Part shown: positions 7,759 through 9,722 of the stretch, piece by piece | Position numbering within the stretch: position 1 is the first letter of the stretch | Layout: every line of letters starts with the position of its first letter | NCBI GenBank assembly: GCA_038223055.1 | Contig: JBBRHF010000166.1 | Span: 1 to 9,722, forward strand | Direction: 5' to 3' | Length of the DNA stretch: 9,722 bases | Source of the DNA: JBBRHF01 sp038223055 | GTDB lineage: Bacteria > Actinomycetota > Actinomycetes > JACCUZ01 | Notes under the pieces: model-generated | Databases searched by the model: none | What the model was told of the DNA's origin: nothing | What the model saw: the letters and a program-made list of their open reading frames with translations, nothing else | Program-made: the position numbers and the translations under genes

Positions 7759-7790
7759 ACACACGGCCGCCGAGGTCGGCGACGGGGCCG

Positions 7791-7796
7791 ACGCTA
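7791..7796 (-). promoter_or_regulatory. Candidate -10 hexamer for the stress protein gene
   Basis: The minus strand reads TAGCGT (TANNNT), giving a leader of about 38 nt ahead of the ATG at 7746. No convincing -35 is present, and no DosR-type box was seen. Confidence 0.3.
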
Positions 7797-7851
7797 TCTT
7801 CCTCACGGCATCAGCGCTCCCGACGGCGCGCCCTCGGCTCCGTGCGTGCCC

Positions 7852-7857
7852 TACCTT
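7852..7857 (+). promoter_or_regulatory. Candidate -10 for a leaderless start at 7865
   Basis: TACCTT lies 7 nt before the ATG at 7865, where no Shine-Dalgarno is visible. This spacing is what a leaderless actinobacterial transcript would show. No -35 is recognisable. Confidence 0.3.
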
Positions 7858-7864
7858 CCAGCGT

Positions 7865-8128
7865 ATGAGGCTCGCCACGCACCGGCTGCCCGGGCTGCTG
7901 CTCACCGACCACGAGCGCTATCCCGGCGATCGCGACCGCCTCGACAGGGTCGCGGACCGCCTGTCGCGGGGCGACGTACGGGTGCCCTCCGGTGGCCCGT
8001 GCCCGGTCCAGCGGCTTCAACAGGCGGGCATCCGGCTGGGGCGCACGGACGGGTTCGCTCACGACGGGCTGCGCAGCGATGCGCGGGTGCTCGACCGGGT
8101 GTTCGCGTTGGTCGAGCACGAAGTCTGA
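7865..8128 (+). pseudogene. Remnant of a proline iminopeptidase (S33-type), internally deleted
   Basis: This 87-aa open frame has coding-like G/C-rich third positions. It looks like three separate pieces of the actinobacterial proline iminopeptidase (about 420 aa) joined in frame. Residues 5-16 (THRLPGLLLTDH) resemble the N-terminus of that family. Residues 19-64 (RYPGDRDRLDRVADRL through LGRTDGF) resemble the cap segment whose family pattern I recall as YP-D...R-I-A-D-H-L...DVRLPGGD...RR-Q-LGI-LG-S-GF. Residues 66-83 (HDGLRSDARVLDRVFALV) resemble the C-terminal HNGLR...VLDRL segment holding the catalytic His. The GxSxGG nucleophile region and most of the hydrolase fold are absent, so it cannot be an active peptidase. 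Both joins keep the frame, so it may still be translated. The match is from memory of the family, not a search; a novel small protein is the alternative. Confidence 0.6.
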
Positions 8129-8191
8129 CCACCGCGTGTCCGGCCTCGGCGCATCGATCGGCAACGCGGGCCGGAACGGCGCCCGGCATGG

Positions 8192-8197
8192 CACGAT
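8192..8197 (+). promoter_or_regulatory. Candidate -10 for a leaderless patatin transcript
   Basis: CACGAT ends 6 nt before the GTG at 8204, with no clear Shine-Dalgarno between them. This is the spacing of a leaderless start. It matches TANNNT only in part. Confidence 0.25.
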
Positions 8198-8203
8198 CGG
8201 CGG

Positions 8204-9058
8204 GTGAGCGGACGGGATGTCGACACGGCGTTCGTGCTGGGCGGCGGCGGGCTGCTAGGCGCGGCCGAGGTGGGCATGCTGCGCGCCCTGTTCGAGGCCA
8301 GCGTCTCCCCCGACCTCGTCGTCGGGACCTCGGTCGGGGCCATCAACGGTGCCGTGGTCGCCGCCGACCCCGGCCTCGCCGCCGTGGCCGACCTCACCAC
8401 GATGTGGGACGGCCTGGCGGGCACCGACATTTACTCCGGCGGCACGTTGCGCCGGGTGCGCCACGCTATCCGGACCCGCACGCACGTTCATCCCAACGGA
8501 CCGCTGCGCCGGATGCTCGTGAACCAGCTCGGCGATCGGCGCATCGAGGATCTGCCCGTTCCGTTCCAGTGCGTCGCCGCCAGCATCGAGCGGGCCGCCG
8601 AGCACTGGTTCACCGACGGTCCGCTGGTCGACGCGGTGCTCGCCAGCGCTGCCGTACCCGGTGTGCTGCCCCCGGTCAAGGTTGGCGGCGAGCATTTCCT
8701 GGACGGCGGCCTGGTCAACTCCATTCCGGTCGGGCGGGCGGTGGCGCTCGGGGCGCGCGAGATCTTCGTCCTACAAGTAGGTCGGATCGAGCGCCCGCTC
8801 GAGGCGCCCACCCGGCCCTGGGAGGTCGCCATGGTGGCGTTCGAGATCGCGCGGCGGCACCGCTTCGCCGGCGACATGGCCGCGCTGCCCGACTCCGTGC
8901 GGGTGCACCTGCTGCCGACGGGACAGCCTGACCCGCCGCGCTACGGCGACCTGTCCGCGCTGCGCTACCGCGACTTCGACCAGGTGCAGGCGCGCATCGA
9001 GCAGGCCCATGAGGCGAGCGGGGCCTATCTGCGCGCGAACGCCGCGACGGCCGGCTGA
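8204..9058 (+). CDS. Patatin-like phospholipase
   Basis: This 284-aa Ser-Asp dyad acyl hydrolase of the patatin/RssA type would release fatty acids from phospholipids or neutral lipids. The family's three landmarks are intact: the oxyanion glycine loop GGGGLLG (13-19), the nucleophile elbow GTSVG (41-45, Ser43), and the catalytic DGG (167-169, Asp167). The segment ASAAVPGVLPPV (147-158) is also typical. There is no signal peptide or membrane helix, so it should act in the cytoplasm or at the inner membrane face. It is a complete single-domain protein of normal length for short bacterial patatins. The GTG at 8204 has no clear Shine-Dalgarno but has a CACGAT 6 nt upstream, compatible with leaderless transcription. 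The next gene, a PlsC-type acyltransferase, begins 4 nt after the stop, so the two are probably co-transcribed and translationally coupled. The natural lipid substrate is not evident. Confidence 0.93.
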   Translation: MSGRDVDTAFVLGGGGLLGAAEVGMLRALFEASVSPDLVVGTSVGAINGAVVAADPGLAAVADLTTMWDGLAGTDIYSGGTLRRVRHAIRTRTHVHPNGPLRRMLVNQLGDRRIEDLPVPFQCVAASIERAAEHWFTDGPLVDAVLASAAVPGVLPPVKVGGEHFLDGGLVNSIPVGRAVALGAREIFVLQVGRIERPLEAPTRPWEVAMVAFEIARRHRFAGDMAALPDSVRVHLLPTGQPDPPRYGDLSALRYRDFDQVQARIEQAHEASGAYLRANAATAG

Positions 9059-9062
9059 CACC

Positions 9063-9722
9063 GTGCTGCCACCCAGGCTCCTGCGCCGGTTGCTTCTCGG
9101 CCCCGCGCTCATCGCGGTCACTGTCCTCGTCGTCTCCGGGCTGCCAGTACTGCTCCTGGTCGCGGCCGCTGCCTCAACCGTGCTGCCGGGGCGGTGGCGC
9201 CCGCTCCGGCTGTTGTGGATGGTTCTGCTCTACCTCGTGCTGGAGTCCGTGGCACTGGTCGTGCTGGTCGTGCTGTGGGTGGCCAGCGGCTTCGGAGCGG
9301 CAATCCGCGCGCCGTGGTGCCAGCGCGCGCACTATCGCCTGGTGCGGGCCTTCCTGTGGGTGCTCTACCGCGAGAGCCGGCGGGTGCTGCACGTGCGGGT
9401 TGCGGTCGAGGGGCCGCCGCCCACGTCGTACGACGGGAGACCGCTGCTCATCCTGTCCCGGCACGCCGGGCCGGGTGACTCCTTCCTCGTCGTACACGCG
9501 CTGGTGAACTGGTATGCCCGCGATGCCCGCATCGTGCTCAAGGACACGCTGCAATGGGATCCCGTCATCGACGTGGTGCTGAACCGGCTGCCGAACCGGT
9601 TCATCCGGCCCGAGCCGGGCGCCGCGGGCGCGGAGGTCGAGGCACGCATCAGCGAGCTGAGCAGCAACCTCGACGCCGACGACGCGCTGGTGATCTTCCC
9701 GGAGGGCGGCAACTTCACCGAG
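9063..9722 (+). CDS. PlsC-type 1-acyl-glycerol-3-phosphate acyltransferase family protein, 3' end outside window
   Basis: This is a membrane-bound acyltransferase of the LPLAT/AGPAT family, whose members move an acyl chain onto a lysophospholipid such as lysophosphatidic acid. The 220 residues in the window begin with two hydrophobic segments (about 12-37 and 50-78). The catalytic domain starts near 105, with HAGPGD (134-139, the HX4D motif: His134 and Asp139), LNRLPNRFI (173-181, acceptor-binding region) and FPEGGNFTE (212-220, equivalent to the EGTRS block, here EGGNF). The frame is open to the last base. The GTG at 9063 is 4 nt after the patatin stop. There is no strong ribosome binding site, as expected with coupled translation. 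The EGGNF variant departs from the common EGTRS, so the acceptor may differ from ordinary lysophosphatidate. The pairing with a lipid hydrolase suggests deacylation-reacylation. Confidence 0.88.
   Translation, partial: MLPPRLLRRLLLGPALIAVTVLVVSGLPVLLLVAAAASTVLPGRWRPLRLLWMVLLYLVLESVALVVLVVLWVASGFGAAIRAPWCQRAHYRLVRAFLWVLYRESRRVLHVRVAVEGPPPTSYDGRPLLILSRHAGPGDSFLVVHALVNWYARDARIVLKDTLQWDPVIDVVLNRLPNRFIRPEPGAAGAEVEARISELSSNLDADDALVIFPEGGNFTE

Noticed and set aside
7268..7864. N-terminal part of a 286-aa plus-strand frame that contains the peptidase remnant
   Set aside because: It is antisense to the stress protein. Only the part from the ATG at 7865 resembles a known family.
7747..7905. N-terminal extension of the stress protein frame
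   Set aside because: The extension has no USP homology, and a near-perfect Shine-Dalgarno sits right before the internal ATG at 7746.
7540..8931. 463-aa open frame on the plus strand
   Set aside because: It crosses the stress protein gene, the intergenic region, the peptidase remnant and patatin in the wrong frame, and is Arg/Ala-rich without motifs.

Overview
This is a GC-rich stretch with strongly G/C-biased third codon positions, several GTG starts, a primary sigma factor with a long Ala/Lys-rich N-terminal extension, an actinobacterial-type second GyrB-like subunit (EGDSALGTAK motif) and a PAS-GAF-PP2C phosphatase. All of this points to a chromosomal region of an actinomycete (Actinobacteria). 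I cannot name the genus.

Layout, left to right. (1) 1-1989, minus: type IIA topoisomerase B subunit (ParE/GyrB2), with its C-terminus cut by the window edge. (2) 1990-2308: divergent promoter region with a 20-bp inverted repeat. (3) 2309-2542, plus: 77-aa Cys/His-rich protein, ending at a 13-bp-stem bidirectional terminator (2574-2603). (4) 2682-3611, minus: secreted GH25-like lysozyme-fold protein, with three tandem 17-bp repeats abutting its stop codon. (5) 3612-3992: non-coding, dominated by an unusually long imperfect palindrome (3834-3885). (6) 3993-5501, minus: primary sigma factor (SigA/HrdB/RpoD). (7) 5665-7263, minus: PAS-GAF-SpoIIE-type phosphatase. (8) 7345-7746, minus: universal stress protein. 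(9) 7865-8128, plus: 87-aa ORF that reads as a collapsed proline iminopeptidase. (10) 8204-9058, plus: patatin-like phospholipase. (11) 9063-end, plus: PlsC-type acyltransferase, cut by the window edge.

The left half is a housekeeping block: DNA topology, transcription initiation and a small putative Zn protein. A second topoisomerase B gene close to the primary sigma gene is, as I recall, conserved in Streptomyces and relatives. The stress protein, the phosphatase and sigA run in the same direction and may form a stress/signalling group, although the gaps (81 and 163 nt) allow separate promoters. On the right, patatin and PlsC are separated by 4 nt and almost certainly form one operon. One predicted product removes acyl chains from lipids and the other adds them, so a lipid-remodelling pair is a reasonable inference.

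I see no CRISPR array, tRNA, rRNA, insertion sequence or phage gene, and no convincing multi-gene novel system. The most unusual items are the deleted peptidase remnant that keeps its reading frame, the long hairpin downstream of sigA, the tandem repeat at the 3' end of the lysozyme-like gene, the hexamer repeat that inserts an Asn-Gly linker into the phosphatase GAF domain, and the patatin-PlsC pair.
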